From contig CM043968.1 in assembly GCA_014529385.2 (NCBI GenBank), positions 28,027,013-28,091,012 on the forward strand: DNA of 64,000 nt, read 5' to 3'. Origin of the DNA: Adiantum capillus-veneris. Its lineage: Eukaryota > Streptophyta > Polypodiopsida > Polypodiales > Pteridaceae. Shown here piece after piece: positions 46,830 through 56,636 of the stretch. Each line of letters starts with the position of its first letter. Within the stretch, counting starts at the first letter, position 1. The notes beneath the pieces were generated by a model that was not told the DNA's origin, did not search any database, and saw only the letters and a list, made by a program, of their open reading frames with translations. The position numbers and the translations under genes are program-made.

Positions 46830-47580
46830 GATTCATTGTTGGATTTGCTTGCTCGATTTATAAGATCAACATTTAAATTATGCTTGAGTTGATAGCTTGA
46901 GTGTGCAGAGAAATAGTGGTTTAGGCTTTTATCCCAGTTAAGGTGAATAGTGGCATATGCGCGTTCACGTGTGTTTCACACAACAGGTGGACAAGAGATA
47001 ATGTTAAGCTTTCTCTAATTGCAATTGTGAATTGGTGTTAGCCTGTTGGCAAGCCTTGGGTGAGGGGGTCAAAGGCAGAGCCCTTCTGCCATGTCATTGG
47101 CATATGTGTTTTGGTGGACTTGTGTGACAGAGGCCTGATAGAAACCTTGAGAGTGATCTAGACACTGCTCACCCTTTGTTCTAACCTACTGTTGTTTGCA
47201 AACCATACCACAATGAACCAGGGCTAGAAAAATATTTCTTTCCTAACAGAAAAAAATAAGGTCAAACTTGAAATTCTCCCGGTTTTTAGGTCAAAATTTG
47301 AAGCTTCTGCCAGTAATTACAGTAAAACTTGTGAAAATTTCCCGGTTTTCTTAAAGGCAAGCTCAAAATCTAACCAGGATTTTGGGATTTCAGCCTGTTA
47401 AAATACACTAGACCCCAGTTTTTTTCTAACTCTGGAACATGTAAAACAATGCTCACCGAGAGAAGTCGAATATAAATTTTCCAAGGAATTTGTCCACATT
47501 TTACACCAAGTGTAAAAGGTCATCTTTAAAGTTGAACTTCGTCACATGTGTACGAGACAGAGAGGCTGGTTACATTTTCT
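46830..47580. repeat. Segment duplicated at 49248-49930 (copy A)
   Basis: 46830-46970 matches 49248-49400 (GGATTTGCTTGCTCGATTTA against GGATTTGTTTGCTCAATTTA, then GCTTGAGTTGATAG against GCTTTAGCTCATAG). 47175-47210 matches 49590-49640, and AAAACAATGCTCACCGA at 47445 matches AAAACAATGCTCACGAA at 49812. The order is kept, so one diverged segmental duplication is likely. Confidence 0.5.
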
Positions 47581-47795
47581 ACCAGGGGTAGAAAAATACA
47601 ATTTTCCTAACCGATCAAAATAAGGGGAAACTTGAAATTCTCCCGGTCTTTAGGTCAAAATTTGAAGCTTTTGCCGGTAATTATACTAAAACTTATGCAA
47701 ATTTGCCGGTTTTCTTAAAGGCAAGCTCAAAATCTAACCGGGAGTTTAGAATTTCAGCCGGTTAAAATACACTAGACCCCGGGTTTTTTATAACA
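47220..47795. repeat. Direct repeat of ~205 bp, two copies 363 bp apart
   Basis: 47220-47424 and 47583-47795 share long stretches such as AAACTTGAAATTCTCCCGGT, AAAGGCAAGCTCAAAATCTA and AAAATACACTAGACCCC. Non-coding. Confidence 0.85.
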
Positions 47796-47800
47796 CTGTT

Positions 47801-47891
47801 TTCTTCTTTCCTCCAAGCTGGCGTCAGGATTGATGTTCCACAACGTTGTGGAACATCAAGCTTTTCTTCTTTCCTCCAAGTTCACGTCAGG
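47801..47891. repeat. Perfect 30-bp palindrome between two direct repeats
   Basis: 47830-47859 is a perfect palindrome with left arm TTGATGTTCCACAAC and no spacer. It is flanked by near-identical ~30-bp direct repeats (TCTTCTTTCCTCCAAG followed by GTCAGGA) at 47801-47829 and 47862-47891. Confidence 0.95.
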
Positions 47892-49247
47892 AGAGCAAGA
47901 TTCTCTTACATGACATTTATGTGTACACTAACTGTACATCAATTTGTGCGAGAAACAAGCTGATTTGGCTATTATTGAGGTGTGAGATGTTGTGAACTGA
48001 CGGATTGGTCGACGTTTTGTGCAAGTCTTCACAAATATTTGTCTGTTGTAATTAAGTGCAAGATTTTGGCTGAAACTAAACTAATAGAGCATGTAATTGG
48101 AATTGATGGATGCCTTTTTTATGGTAATATTGTATCTTATCATGTTTGGTAGAAACTACCAGTCTCAAATGTGGAAAAGCTTTGATCTCAGCGTTACATC
48201 CTATGCCATACAAGGATTTGCTAGTGTTTTGCCAAGAATGCCGAGGAGCAGGCAAAGGCTATAGTAGAGCAACAAGAGGAATGACAAAGGAAATGTAGGA
48301 GATGCAACTAAAAAAATTGGTAATTGCAAAATCAAATTAACGAAATTGACAATGCTGAGGCTCAGCAGAGGAGGAAGAAAAAATTTTGTTGGGCATCTAT
48401 GGCCCTCATACATTGAAATCCAAACATTTGGTTAGGGGCTTCCACCAAATGTGCGAAGTCAATAACCAATCCGATACTATCAAAGTAGCGCATGTATTGC
48501 CTTAGGAGCTCAAAAAATTGTGCAATGTTGTGGTTGACATGAACAACAAAGGAGAAATTTCCTATTTATGGTTGTGGTGAAACTAGCAAAATATGGTGGA
48601 TACAACTCTTTATTATATTTAGCTATATCTTTACAATGCTTGAACATAAAACTTAATTAGGTTTGCTTGCTTGGACATTTCATCACTCATTAGGTGACAT
48701 TGTGTTCCATCCGCAAGGGGCACTTGTTGAATTCACATTTGGACTCTGCTTATGAAATCTACAAAGCAATGTTTGCAAAAACATGGGATTTAGTGTATTT
48801 TTTACTAGCTAAGATTGCAAAATCCCATCTAGAATCCAAGCTTGCCTTGAAAAAAACGAGAAAATTTGACGAGTTCTAGTGTAAATATTGGCAAATGCTT
48901 GAAATTGTGACCCAAAAACCAAGAGAGGTGCCCTTACTTTCTTCGGTTAGGAAAAATGATTTTGGCAAACCCTGCTACAAAGTTGAATTGCTACATACAC
49001 GTAATCCTCAAAAAATCAATTTTCTAGACACGGTAAAAAATACAAATATTTCCAACTTTGTTGACTAATACACAAGCTAGTTTTAGTAAGTGAGACCGAT
49101 GTTGGTCCCCCATAGACCTGCTAGAGGCATTTTTGGATGCAAGCTTGAAAAGAATGAGGCAGGACTTCCATTGTTTTTTTTGCTACTTTTGAGTTTTTTT
49201 TAATGCAATCTATGGCCTAAGGTTGGGGCAATGAAACCTAAGATTGA
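47892..49247. other. Intergenic stretch, nothing recognised
   Basis: AT-rich sequence with no ORF above about 70 codons and no motif. A Gln/Glu-rich peptide fragment near 48240-48400 could be an old gag remnant, but the support is weak. Confidence 0.3.
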
Positions 49248-49381
49248 ATTCATCATCGGATTTGTTTGCTCAATTTATCAACTTAACATCTAAATGATGC
49301 TTTAGCTCATAGATTGTGTTTGCAGAAAAAATTGATAGTAGTGGACAAGGCTTCCATCGTAGTTAGGCTCAATATCGGCAT

Positions 49382-49502
49382 ATGCATGTACGCACATTCC
49401 CTAGGTAGCGTGTGTTAAGAAATGCATGTACGCACATTCCCTAGGTAGCGTGTGTTAAGAATATGCATGTACGCACATTCCCTAGGTAGCGTGTGTTAAG
49501 AA
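49382..49502 (+). repeat. Three tandem copies of a 40-41-bp unit
   Basis: Units at 49382-49421, 49422-49462 and 49463-49502 share ATGCATGTACGCACATTCCC and TAGGTAGCGTGTGTTAAGAA. They are identical but for one added T. The near-identity indicates a recent expansion. Confidence 0.95.
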
Positions 49503-49746
49503 ATGCAGGAACTTAGCCCCTGGAGCCAAATTGAGTGTGCAGTCACCACCATAATATACATCGAATCAAAGTTGATGCCTTGAATGTTGTCTACCCTTTG
49601 ATCTAGCCTTTTATTGCTTGCTTGCAAAACCAAACCACATGCAAAAATATCTAAACTAACATAATATGGCGAAAGGGGGAGCCCTTTACACGTGTCAAAA
49701 TCTGCAACATGATGGCTAAACTCCAAAACTTAGAGAAGCCCTTGTG

Positions 49747-49749
<3 letters not shown>

Positions 49750-49783
<34 letters not shown>
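49750..49783 (+). repeat. (AG)n microsatellite
   Basis: About 17 AG units in the second copy of the segmental duplication; the first copy has only a short GAGACAGAGAGG at the matching place (about 47565). Confidence 0.9.
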
Positions 49784-49785
<2 letters not shown>

Positions 49786-50159
49786 CAGCGGCCAGCCGTA
49801 CCAGTGTTTCAAAACAATGCTCACGAAGACCATTTTGAGGAAATGGAGAAGTCAAACACAATTTTTTTACACTATAATGTGAAAGTTGTCGTTAATTTAA
49901 GTTGAACTTAGCATAGGCGAGCCGACAAAAGACTAGCCCATCACCGTTAACATTTTGACGGGCATTTTACCCATTTTTGGGTATTTGCATGTTTCCAAGC
50001 GGATGTGTGAGTTGCCCTTTGCAAAATACACTAAATGACCAAAATTTCATAATATCTTGAAAACTTTAACCCTGCTCACCAATGGCTATCAGAAAAAAAA
50101 AATCATGTCCAAAAATGGTCAAATGTAGAATTGCCTTCCTCTATCTTCGAAGGTTTTAG

Positions 50160-50498
50160 GGATTGAAACCCTTGTGTAAAGCCGGAGTGACCATAGAAGC
50201 AAGCGTCCGTCGGCCGGCTGAGGTGTGAAATCAAAAGTCGAGGGAGGCCAATAAGCTGACCTGGCGGGAGAAAGAGGGAGGAGAGGAGGAGGAGGAGGAG
50301 GATGTCGAGGCCGCTACGGCGAGAGCTGCTCCCACGGAGAAGGGGAAGGAGGGGTAGCGCGGGTAGCGCTGGTGGGCATCATGATCCTCGTCATCGAGAG
50401 GGGGCTTGTAGTAGGAACGCGATGTGGGCGGATAACGGCCCCAGAAGCGCATTACCACCGCCGCTGTCTTGCCTGCCACCGAACCGATGCTCATATGG

Positions 50499-50547
<49 letters not shown>

Positions 50548-50560
50548 TTTTTTTGTTGAG

Positions 50561-50601
<41 letters not shown>

Positions 50602-50640
50602 TGCTGAAGAAGAAGAAGCAGCAAACAGGTAGGCGGGCGC
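50160..50640 (+). other. GC-rich candidate gene start with microsatellites
   Basis: GC content rises abruptly. On the plus strand a purine-rich leader (GGAGGAGGAGGAGGAGGATG) precedes ATG 50302, which opens an Arg/Gly/Pro-rich frame into the (GT)n tract at 50500-50543; a (GA)n tract follows at about 50565-50597. An overlapping minus-strand frame (50704-50231) is also open. I cannot decide which strand, if any, is coding. The composition resembles the first-exon region at 44.1-44.5 kb. Confidence 0.35.
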
Positions 50641-51129
50641 TTGTATGAGACAGAGAGAGGCCAGCCATAAAAGGGCTCGATGGAGGCGTGTTGGTTGGCA
50701 ACACGTTTTGACATGGTCTTCTATGAACTATTCAAATTTCAACTCACCTTTTGAAACCAGCTTCCAACTTCCAAGTTCTACAACCCTCAACTTTCAAGTA
50801 TCCATCTTGCATTGTATCACATGATAACTTCTGTCAATGTCATATATTATGTACATCTAGGGTGGTAGTCACACCACACATTGTTATTTATAATCCTCAA
50901 AGATAACTATGCCCGATGGCAGCGTGCAACAAACTTTGTAGGCATAGTAGAACTATGTGCAACCTTTTGCAACTAGTTGCCATAGTAACTTGACCAATTT
51001 AATACTGACTGTGCTGACATGCTTTTCTTTTGGAAATGTCTGCAACGCTTCCCATTGAGAATAAACCCCTATGACCCCACTACATGAGTTGTGCGCACAC
51101 TCTTGCTCTCTTTTGTGTATGCACTTCTA

Positions 51130-51131
<2 letters not shown>
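50641..51131. other. Intergenic stretch, nothing recognised
   Basis: No coding signal and no repeat noticed. Confidence 0.3.
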
Positions 51132-51222
<91 letters not shown>

Positions 51223-51226
51223 CGCA
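51132..51226 (+). repeat. (CT)n(GT)n(GC)n compound microsatellite
   Basis: About 24 CT units, 16 GT units and 6 GC units in direct succession. The polypyrimidine part can form triplex DNA and the alternating GT/GC part Z-DNA. It abuts the copia RT fragment. Confidence 0.95.
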
Positions 51227-51258
51227 TAAAAGCTTACATCGATGCTCGCTGGGCCATA

Positions 51259-51597
51259 TATCCCACGTCTGTTTGTAAGCTACTTATAGCGCTTTATGGG
51301 ATGAAGCAAGCACCTAGAACTTGGTAACAAAGGATTGTATCATATTTGGTTACCATTGGTTTTCATATGGTTGATGGGAATCACTCACTATACGTGTGGG
51401 ATAGTAAGGACAAATAACAATGAGGTGCACTACTAATTCATCAGAGACAATGTCTTGGCAGATAGCATCGGCCTTAGTTATGCAAGAAATGGATGAGCAT
51501 AATGTATATATCTTCATGAAGGCATTTGGAGCTTAGAAGCTATGGTAATTTTGAGAAAGATCCGAGCATCAGAGATGGCATTGCGATTAAGGGGGAG
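51259..51597 (+). pseudogene. Copia RT fragment and 3' end
   Basis: ALYGMKQAPRTW and VTIGFHMVDGNHSLYV (51280-51405) are the RT segment that follows the copia palm. After a deletion the sequence reaches TTAAGGGGGAG (51587-51597), a copia polypurine tract, then TGTTGAAAAATC at 51598 as LTR start. The LTR breaks off within about 40 bp. It is a different element from the one that follows, because that one starts its leader here. Confidence 0.65.
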
Positions 51598-51892
51598 TGT
51601 TGAAAAATCAAGCCTAAGAGATGCTTTTCTTAGATGAGCCTACTCACTTTCTCCACTTCCCGTGAGCTTTGGCGAGCGTCAGCATGTCGATTCGGGCTCA
51701 TTTCGGCCTCCATTTCCACTACAGGTAGTGTTGTGCATACATTTTGTCATTTTGTGAAAAATGTATTTCAATGCCATTTTTTGCATAACAGGTCCCTCAC
51801 AATCTTCCACGGTTTGTGCTATATAGCACATGTTGTTCCCACTTTGTTTCTCCTCTTTTCGAGCAGTTTTCACAATAGGTGCAGCATTTGCC

Positions 51893-52560
51893 ATGGCTGA
51901 CAACAACACAAATGTGTTCAAGATGTTCGCTGTTGAGGATAGATGAACGGGGACAATTACCCTATATGAGCTTATATGATGCAACATGTCCTTGTGTCAA
52001 AAGGTGTCTGGAATATTGTGCATGGCATTGATGTACGTCCTGGTTCAAGGGATGTAGACAATGTTGAGGATGTTGCAAGTTTTGGTGGCAAGATTGCTGC
52101 TGCCAGAGCTGTTTTGCCTATGGCTGAGCAAGCTCGTTGGTATGTAAAGGATACACAATCTCATGCATTGATTGCGTTGTCTTTGAAGCGCACTATTACT
52201 CCTCACATTCGTTCAACAAAATCTGCAAAACAGGCTTGGGATATTCTAGCTGGTCTTTATGCAAGTCGCAATGAGGCAAAAATTGCATTGATGTGTAAAG
52301 AGCTGGAGTTGAAGATTATGCATGAGGAAGATAATATGGACACTTTCCTTGCTGGTGTCAAGGATATCAATGAGCAACTTATTTTTGCAGGCAAGTCATT
52401 TCTGATAGTTCCCTTGTGCAGATTGTTCTTGATGCTTTGCCAGATTCTTACCAGACTTTTGCTAGTACTTGGAGACTTATGATCTCCCAAGGAAATATAG
52501 AAGTTGTCAAGATTATGCATTATACACATTGTTGTTGCAAGAGTCACTTTCCAAAAAAAA
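51893..52560 (+). pseudogene. Copia gag, N-terminal part
   Basis: The start is ATG 51893 (MADNNTNVFKMFAVEDR), the beginning of the copia gag. After a stop the protein continues as HVLVSKGVWNIVHGI, WYVKDTQSHALIALSLK, AKQAWDILAGLYASRNEAK and EEDNMDTFLAGVKDINEQL (to about 52400), a typical UBN2-type gag. A frameshift at about 52390 follows. The leader upstream (51690-51892) matches that of the minus-strand copia. Confidence 0.8.
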
Positions 52561-53070
52561 TAGGACTAGACAGCGTGTAGTGAACACGCCTTTATTGCTG
52601 CTCAAAGAAAAGGTAGTAACAGCAATGTAGCCACTTCTCATTATTCTTCTACGAGTGGTAAATCATCTGTTCCTAATGCTTCTACTCTGGCAGCAATATG
52701 TCTGAGAATTCTAGTGAAAAGAGAAAAAAGAAGATGCGTTGCCATTATTGTAAATCTAATGATCACTTGATCAAGCAATGTCCTAAGTTGAAGGCCAAAG
52801 AGGCTAAAGAAAGAGGTTGGTTCCACTACAAATGCAGCTATCATTGAGTCTTCTATGAAAGGAGACAATGATGCTAATGTTAATGCAGAATGTGCTTTTA
52901 GTGCAGAGTGCACTTATGATCCTTCTGTACATGATACATGCATGTCAGTTTGCTGCAGATTCACATGTGTGGTATTTTGACAATGGTTCTACAAAGCACG
53001 TTACCTCATATCGTGATTTGTTTACCTCCTTGAGTTTGTCCCTCATGGGAATTTAATCACTTGTGCCAAC
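52561..53070 (+). pseudogene. Copia gag zinc knuckle and protease
   Basis: CHYCKSNDHLIKQC (about 52741) is a complete CX2CX4HX4C knuckle. The protease site reads WYFDNGSTKHVTSYRDLF (about 52972-53030). The catalytic DSGA of the family is changed to DNGS, and the frame then breaks near 53035. Cleavage activity would be lost. Confidence 0.75.
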
Positions 53071-54470
53071 AATGCCTCTTATCCGATTCAGGGAGTTAGA
53101 AAGATTGTGCTTACTGCTGCAAATGAAAGTTCTTTCACACTTGTTGATGCATTGTATATACCTCGGATCAAGAAGAACCTTTTGTCTGTAACTGCACTTG
53201 CTAGACTTGGTCTTGTAGTCAAATTTTTGGATGACAGATGTACAATACATGATCTCAATTTTGGTGATGAAATTGTTTCATCTTGCATTTTATGTCGTGG
53301 GTTGTATAATCTCACTTTGTATGACAAGTGTGAGCAGAATTTCGCAAATGCAGTTGTGGATATTTTATATGCAAAACTTTGGCATGCCCATTTTGGGCAT
53401 CTAAATTTTGCCAGTTTACTGTGTTTACAAAAATCTGATATGGTTGCTTCTTTGCCGTCTCTGAAGCACATGTCAAACATTTTGTGAAGGCTGTATTTGG
53501 GTAAGATGCAGCGTTCAAAGTTTCCAAAGGATGGTTCAGTTAGGGCCACATGCAGGTTGTAGCTTGTGCATAGTGATGTTTGTGGACCCATGCAAACTCC
53601 ATCCTTGGGCATTACCTTTACTTTGTGACTTCCAGTGATGATTACTCCAGGCATGCATGGGTGTATCCGCTTAAGGCGAAGTCCGAAATGTTTTTGTGCT
53701 TCAAGCAAATTTTGGCTATGGCTGAAAATGTCTCAAAATATACTATGGGCACCCTCCATTCCGATCGAGGGGGGGAGTATATGTCTCATGAATTTAATGC
53801 ATTTCTGGCTAGTCGTGGGATAAAGCACCAATATAAAGTTCCATATACACCTCAGCAAAATGGCGTTGCTAAGAGGAAAAACAGGTCTCTTACAAAAATG
53901 GCACGAGGTATGGTCAAAAGTCAAGCTTTACCACATTTGTTTTGGCTTGAGGCTATTATGTGTGCTATTTATGTACTTAACAGGTGTCCTACGAAATCTT
54001 TGCAATCTATGACTCCATATGAAGCATGGCATGATAGAAAGCCTTCTATTGAGCACATGCTTGTTTTTGGTTGTTTGGCATATACTTTGGTGCCACAAAC
54101 GCAACGTAAAAAACTAGATGATAAGGTTGTGAAATGTATTTTTGTTAGTTATAGTGCTGAAAGCAAAGGTTACAGGTTGTATCATCCGCAAACAAAGCGT
54201 ATTTTGGTTTCATGGGATGTTGTGTTTGTAGAAGATTCTGTTCAGCCCTTAATGTCATGGACTAGAGATAGTAATGTAAGCTCACAGGACATTTATGACA
54301 CTTTGTCGCCTCTTTTCAATGGTGGAATTTTGAATGTAAATTCCAATGAGGCAAATGTACAGCCTATGGGGGTTTTTGAAAATGTTACAAATCAGCCTAT
54401 TACTGATGCAGATGTACATGATGTACTTGATGAGGAAAGGGTTGAGAATGAGAATGCTAGAGGTATGCCT
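53071..54470 (+). pseudogene. Copia integrase
   Basis: The pre-integrase domain (VDALYIPRIKKNLLSV) leads to the zinc module (WHAHFGHLNF at about 53380; the CXXC part is damaged by stops near 53487). The core is in the 393-codon ORF 53580-54761: HSDVCGPM just upstream, TLHSDRGGEYMSHEF with the second Asp, and NGVAKRKNRSL, where the catalytic Glu is Lys. NRCPTKSLQSMTPYEAW and GCLAYTLVPQTQ follow. The element's integrase is therefore catalytically dead despite the long open frame. Confidence 0.85.
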
Positions 54471-55440
54471 AAATGGCTGGTGCATACTTTGCGTGACAGT
54501 AAATTGGACACACCTTTGTCTAATTGTACTCGTTCAGATTCTCACCATGCATTTTATGCATCAGATTGTTATGCTTTGGTTGTGTCTAGTTTATGTGATG
54601 TTGAGGAACCTCTATCTTTTGATGAAGCACATAGATTCAAAAAATTGGATGGTTCCATGCAATTAGAATATGATGCACTTATAGAAAATGACATACATGG
54701 ACTTTATGTGATTTGCCTCCTGGCAAAAAGGCCATTGGTACAAAGTGGATTTACAAGTTGAAATGCAAGCCGGATGGTGAGATTGATCGCTATAAGGCTC
54801 GACTTGTTGCAAAGGTTTATGCACAACAAAAAGGCATAGATTATGAAGAGACTTTTGCTCCAACTTGTCGTATGAATACTATGCATTTTCTTATGTGCAT
54901 TGGCATCTCATTTTGGTTGGGATGTACATCAGTCAGGCATTGTTATTGCTTTTTTGAATGGTGACATATTTGAGTAAGTTTATGTAGTGTAGCCTCACGG
55001 TTTTGTCAAGAAAGAACAAGAGGATAAAGTGTGCAAATGTAAGAAATATTTGTATGGGTTGAAGCAATCACCTCCTGCTTGGTATGAAAATACTGACTCT
55101 CGTTTGGTTAAATGAAGCTTTCGTAACAGTCCAACATAAAGCACATTGTATGTCAAGCATGAGGGTGATGTACTTCTCATTGTCGTTCCCTATGTGGATG
55201 ATTTGCTGATCATTGGACCAAATGTGAGACATATTGCTGAATTTAAGGCTGATTTAAATGCTACTTTCAAGATGAAAGATTTGGGGCTGTTGCATCATTA
55301 CTTGGGTATAGAGTTAAAGCAGTGTGATGGCGGTATTGCCTTGTGTCAGACAAGTTACATAGAGACATTGCTATGTAAGTTTGGACTTGAGGATTGCAAA
55401 CCTATTTCCACTCCCATGGAAACATGTTTGAAATAAATCT
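54471..55440 (+). pseudogene. Copia reverse transcriptase
   Basis: After a frameshift at about 54700, KAIGTKWIYKLKCKPDGEID and RYKARLVAKVYAQQKGIDYE give the fingers. YLYGLKQSPPAWYE (about 55050) and VPYVDDLLI (about 55188-55214) give the palm with the catalytic YVDD. The thumb follows (LGLLHHYLGIELKQ). Several stops and two or more shifts occur between 54960 and 55145. Confidence 0.85.
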
Positions 55441-56145
55441 TCATGATGTTGGTGATCCTGCCGATGTCACTATTTACCAAAATGTTGTTGGTTGCCTTAT
55501 TTATGTATGCAACATGAGGCCGGATATTCAATTTGCAGTCTCACAAGTCAACAGATTTATGCATAGCCCAGGGTCTAAGCATTGGCAGGCTGTCAAAAGG
55601 ATTTTTTTCTACTTGAGTGGCACTTTATATCTTGGCTTGTTTTATCCCAAGGGGGGATCATTGCCACCGAATTTACATGCTTTTTTGAACTCAGATTGGG
55701 TTGATTGTTTTGACATGCGAGTGTCAACGAGTTTGTTTCATGCTCAATAGTTTTTATGCATATCATGGTTGAGAAAGAAGCAACCTACTGTGGCAACTTC
55801 CAGTTGTGAGACTGAGTATAGGGCAGTCTTCACAGCTATGATTGAGTTTGTATGGCTCAAATGCCTTATGGCTGATTTGGGTGTTCTTGACAAGACACTG
55901 CCAACACTATCTACACTGACAGCCAGAGCGCATTGGCAGTTGCGAGGAACCCATTTTTTCATGCTCGCACAAAGCACATAGAGGTGCATTAGTACTATGT
56001 CAGGGAGAGACTCTAAGTAGGAGAGATCAGCTTGTCTTATGTGCCGACACAGGACAACCTTGCAGATCTTTCCACAAAGGCATTGTCTCGTGAGAAGTTT
56101 GAAGCCTTCCACAAAGCTTTGGGCTTACTCCCCTTTGTGGACTGA
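55441..56145 (+). pseudogene. Copia RNase H and polyprotein end
   Basis: VGCLIYVCNMRPDIQFAVSQ and the HWQAVKRIFFYLSGT connection lead to RNase H: a broken LNSDWVDCFD, then RKKQPTVATSSCETEYRAV and the last part with VPTQDNLADLSTKALS (about 56038-56085). The stop lies at about 56142. No polypurine tract or LTR follows, so the 3' end is truncated. Confidence 0.8.
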
Positions 56146-56636
56146 TCATGTCCTCACAGGGCATGAAACTTTCTTATACTCTATGTGTCAGCTGTCATTC
56201 ACATTAGGAAAAGTTTGAACTCAAACTTGGGCCTTGTAAGAAATTCCATGTCAGCGTAGAGAGAGAATAGAAAATTCAATTTAGCCCTTTTTCATACATG
56301 TTTTCTAAAATCTGGATATCTTATTCATGCAAGGTATGTTTAATAAAAAACCCAAAAAGTATTCCAGTCATGATAACACTTCACTGTGTGCGGTGGCTGA
56401 ATTTAATGTCGAATATCTCAATCTTCTGTATTTTTGAAAACTAAGCTCTGTTTCCTCGCCTCCTTCTTCCCCCCCATTCCCTCCTGCATTCTCTCATGCG
56501 CACGTAATATTCAAATTTCCATTCTTCTATCGCCCCCACCTCCTTCTGCACACAGTTTCAATCATCCATGTGTCAGTCGACACTTGTAGCTTCTCCATGA
56601 AAAACTTCTACAAGGAATAGGATAGATGTACATCAC
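56146..56636. other. Intergenic stretch, nothing recognised
   Basis: No coding signal. It separates the copia remnant from the intron-containing gene that follows. A pyrimidine-rich stretch (56450-56490) could be part of that gene's promoter or 5' UTR. Confidence 0.3.

Noticed and set aside
46390-46830. Cys/Leu-rich 146-codon ORF resembling a membrane protein
   Set aside because: It runs through an (AG)n tract (Glu-Arg repeats) and then T-rich DNA. The hydrophobic composition follows from base composition, with no start context or homology.
49382-49502. CRISPR or telomere-like repeat
   Set aside because: Direct head-to-tail units without spacers and not a telomere motif.
45718-50000. FLZ zinc-finger second exon for the gene at 44455
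   Set aside because: I looked for the FLxxCxxC pattern in the downstream frames and did not find it, so the FLZ idea remains unsupported.
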